Shown here piece by piece: positions 3,990-5,091 of a stretch of DNA of 5,091 bases; within the stretch, counting starts at the first letter, position 1, and each line of letters starts with the position of its first letter. The translations under genes and the position numbers were made by a program. The stretch is from Planctomycetota bacterium (GTDB lineage Bacteria > Planctomycetota > Phycisphaerae > UBA1845): the NCBI GenBank assembly GCA_022566435.1, contig JADFIX010000382.1:1-5091 (forward strand), written 5' to 3'. A model generated the notes under the pieces. The model searched no databases, had not been told where the DNA came from, and saw only the letters and a list, made by a program, of their open reading frames with translations.

Positions 3990-5091
3990 CACTCGATCTC
4001 TGCCATGGACATGGCACGCTTTCGAGCATCGTCGATCATTCGGCTTCGCAGTTCGTGGAGTGCCGGCTCGAGCCCGACGGGGTATTCGTGGGGATTCATG
4101 AAGCGGCGCGTGCCGGGGTGCAGCTTAGCGAGTTCGCGCTTGGCCCGTTGACGCAGAGCCGCCACGGGTTCGTCCTGGAAGACAACCTCGCCGCCGCGTG
4201 CCACCGGCACCAGCAGGTCGCGCGCCGTCGCTTTGCTGCTGATTTTTTTGCGGCGGGTGGGGTCCTTCGGGTCCACGATCAGCCGGGCGTCATCGACGCC
4301 GGTGATCTCGTCAAAGATCATGTCCGCGACGAGGCCGTGATTGTTTTCGAACCGTCGGACCTGCAGCATTCCAGGGATCGAGGTCTTGATGGGTTGCTCG
4401 GAGAGCTTTACTCGCGGCGTCCAGGTGCCGTCGTCTTTGCGGGTGGCCCCCAGTTTGTAAACCCCGCCGAGTGCGGGCTGATCGTAGGACGTTGCGAGTC
4501 TCGTACCCACGCCCCAAACCGCGATCGTGGCTCCCTGGAGCTTGAGATCCTGAATGACATGCTCGTCGAGCTCGTTCGATGCCACGATCCCGGCCTTTTC
4601 AAAACCGGCGTCATCGAGCAGACGGCGAGCTTCGATGCTCAGGTATGCCAAGTCTCCCGAGTCCAGGCGGATCCCCACCATTTCGTGGCCTCTCTTGCGG
4701 AGGCGGTGCCCCACCTCGATGGCGTGGCGAACGCCGGCAAGGGTGTCGTAGGTGTCGACAAGAAACACGCAGTTGTTGGGTAGTACTTCCGCATAGCGTT
4801 CGAATGCTTCGGTTTCTTCGTCGAACGACATGATCCAGCTGTGTGCGTGGGTGCCTCGCACGGGAATGCCGTACAGCTTTCCTGCAAGTACATTGGAAGT
4901 TGCGCTGCAACCGCCGAGGTACGCTGCCCGGCTCGCCGCGAGGGCGCCATCGATCCCCTGCGCCCGGCGCAACCCGAACTCCAGCACCGCGTCATCGCCG
5001 GCGGCCATGCAGATTCTTGCCGATTGCGTTGCGATGAGCGTCTGAAAGTTGATCACGTTGAGCAGCGCGGATTAGAGGAGTTGTCCTTGAA
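3989..5091 (-). CDS. pncB: Nicotinate phosphoribosyltransferase, 3' part, with in-frame stop
   Basis: PncB joins nicotinate to PRPP, with ATP, to make nicotinate mononucleotide, in the cytoplasm. The uninterrupted part covers 355 codons from GTG 5056 to TGA 3989. It carries, in order, ATQSAR and FGLRRAQG (27-34), the active-site loop GTHAHSW (68-74), DTYDTLAG (101-108), IRLDSGDL (129-136), ASNELDEHVI (159-168), GVGTRL (182-187), GGVYKL (197-202) and a C-terminal NPHEYPVGL (321-329). These are the marks of the longer PncB form, of about 450-490 residues, so 100 or more N-terminal residues lie beyond the right edge. Conservation clearly continues upstream of GTG 5056: codons read QGQLL, stop, SALLNVINFQTL, where the family has QLLETALLNxINFQTL. 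The stop is TAA at 5074-5072, one base from GAA. GTG 5056 has no Shine-Dalgarno, so a true restart there is unlikely. This is either a nonsense-mutated gene or a base error near the sequence end. The gene probably belongs to the NrtR regulon, but its promoter is outside the window. Confidence 0.88.

Noticed and set aside
1853..4783. Long plus-strand frames opposite pncA, macro, nrtR and pncB
   Set aside because: They mirror conserved minus-strand genes and have no motifs of their own; long antisense frames are expected in GC-rich codon use.

Overview
This 5.1 kb window is bacterial, with GC-rich, compact coding DNA. Its core is a leftward (minus-strand) NAD-salvage and ADP-ribose locus. From right to left it reads pncB (nicotinate phosphoribosyltransferase, 3' part), a possible 57-residue coupled ORF, a promoter/operator, nrtR (Nudix plus winged-helix regulator), a macro-domain gene, pncA (nicotinamidase) and a shortened kptA/tpt1 (RNA 2'-phosphotransferase). 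nrtR, macro and pncA overlap by 4 nt at each junction and are almost certainly one transcript. No lineage marker is present. A bacterial phylum with this NrtR/KptA/ArsR style, such as Planctomycetota, is only a guess.

Layout. Positions 1-510 hold no convincing gene, but do hold a 14-C run, short direct repeats and GC-rich hairpins. At 511-1068 (minus) is an intact ArsR-type winged-helix regulator with an AT-rich palindromic control region at its 5' end (1086-1106). At 1256-1474 (plus) is a small exported protein of unknown function, divergent from the arsR gene and overlapping the kptA remnant tail to tail. The NAD locus fills 1463 to the right edge.

How the genes fit together. PncA turns nicotinamide into nicotinate and PncB turns nicotinate into nicotinate mononucleotide. 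KptA-type enzymes consume NAD and release nicotinamide plus an ADP-ribose cyclic phosphate. Macro domains bind or process ADP-ribose derivatives. NrtR-type regulators sense ADP-ribose and repress NAD genes. The neighbourhood therefore links an NAD-consuming reaction, its by-products, the salvage enzymes and the sensor. A candidate NrtR operator (10-bp arms, 9/10 matching, 3728-3757) lies directly over a sigma70-like promoter (3732-3760) in front of nrtR.

Two genes look damaged. kptA keeps its N-terminal and C-terminal segments but has lost about 100 central residues in frame, including much of the active site. pncB has an in-frame TAA (5072-5074) inside a conserved segment. Either could be true decay or a sequence or assembly error. 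The poly-C run and the pncB stop each lie close to a window end, so raw reads should be checked.
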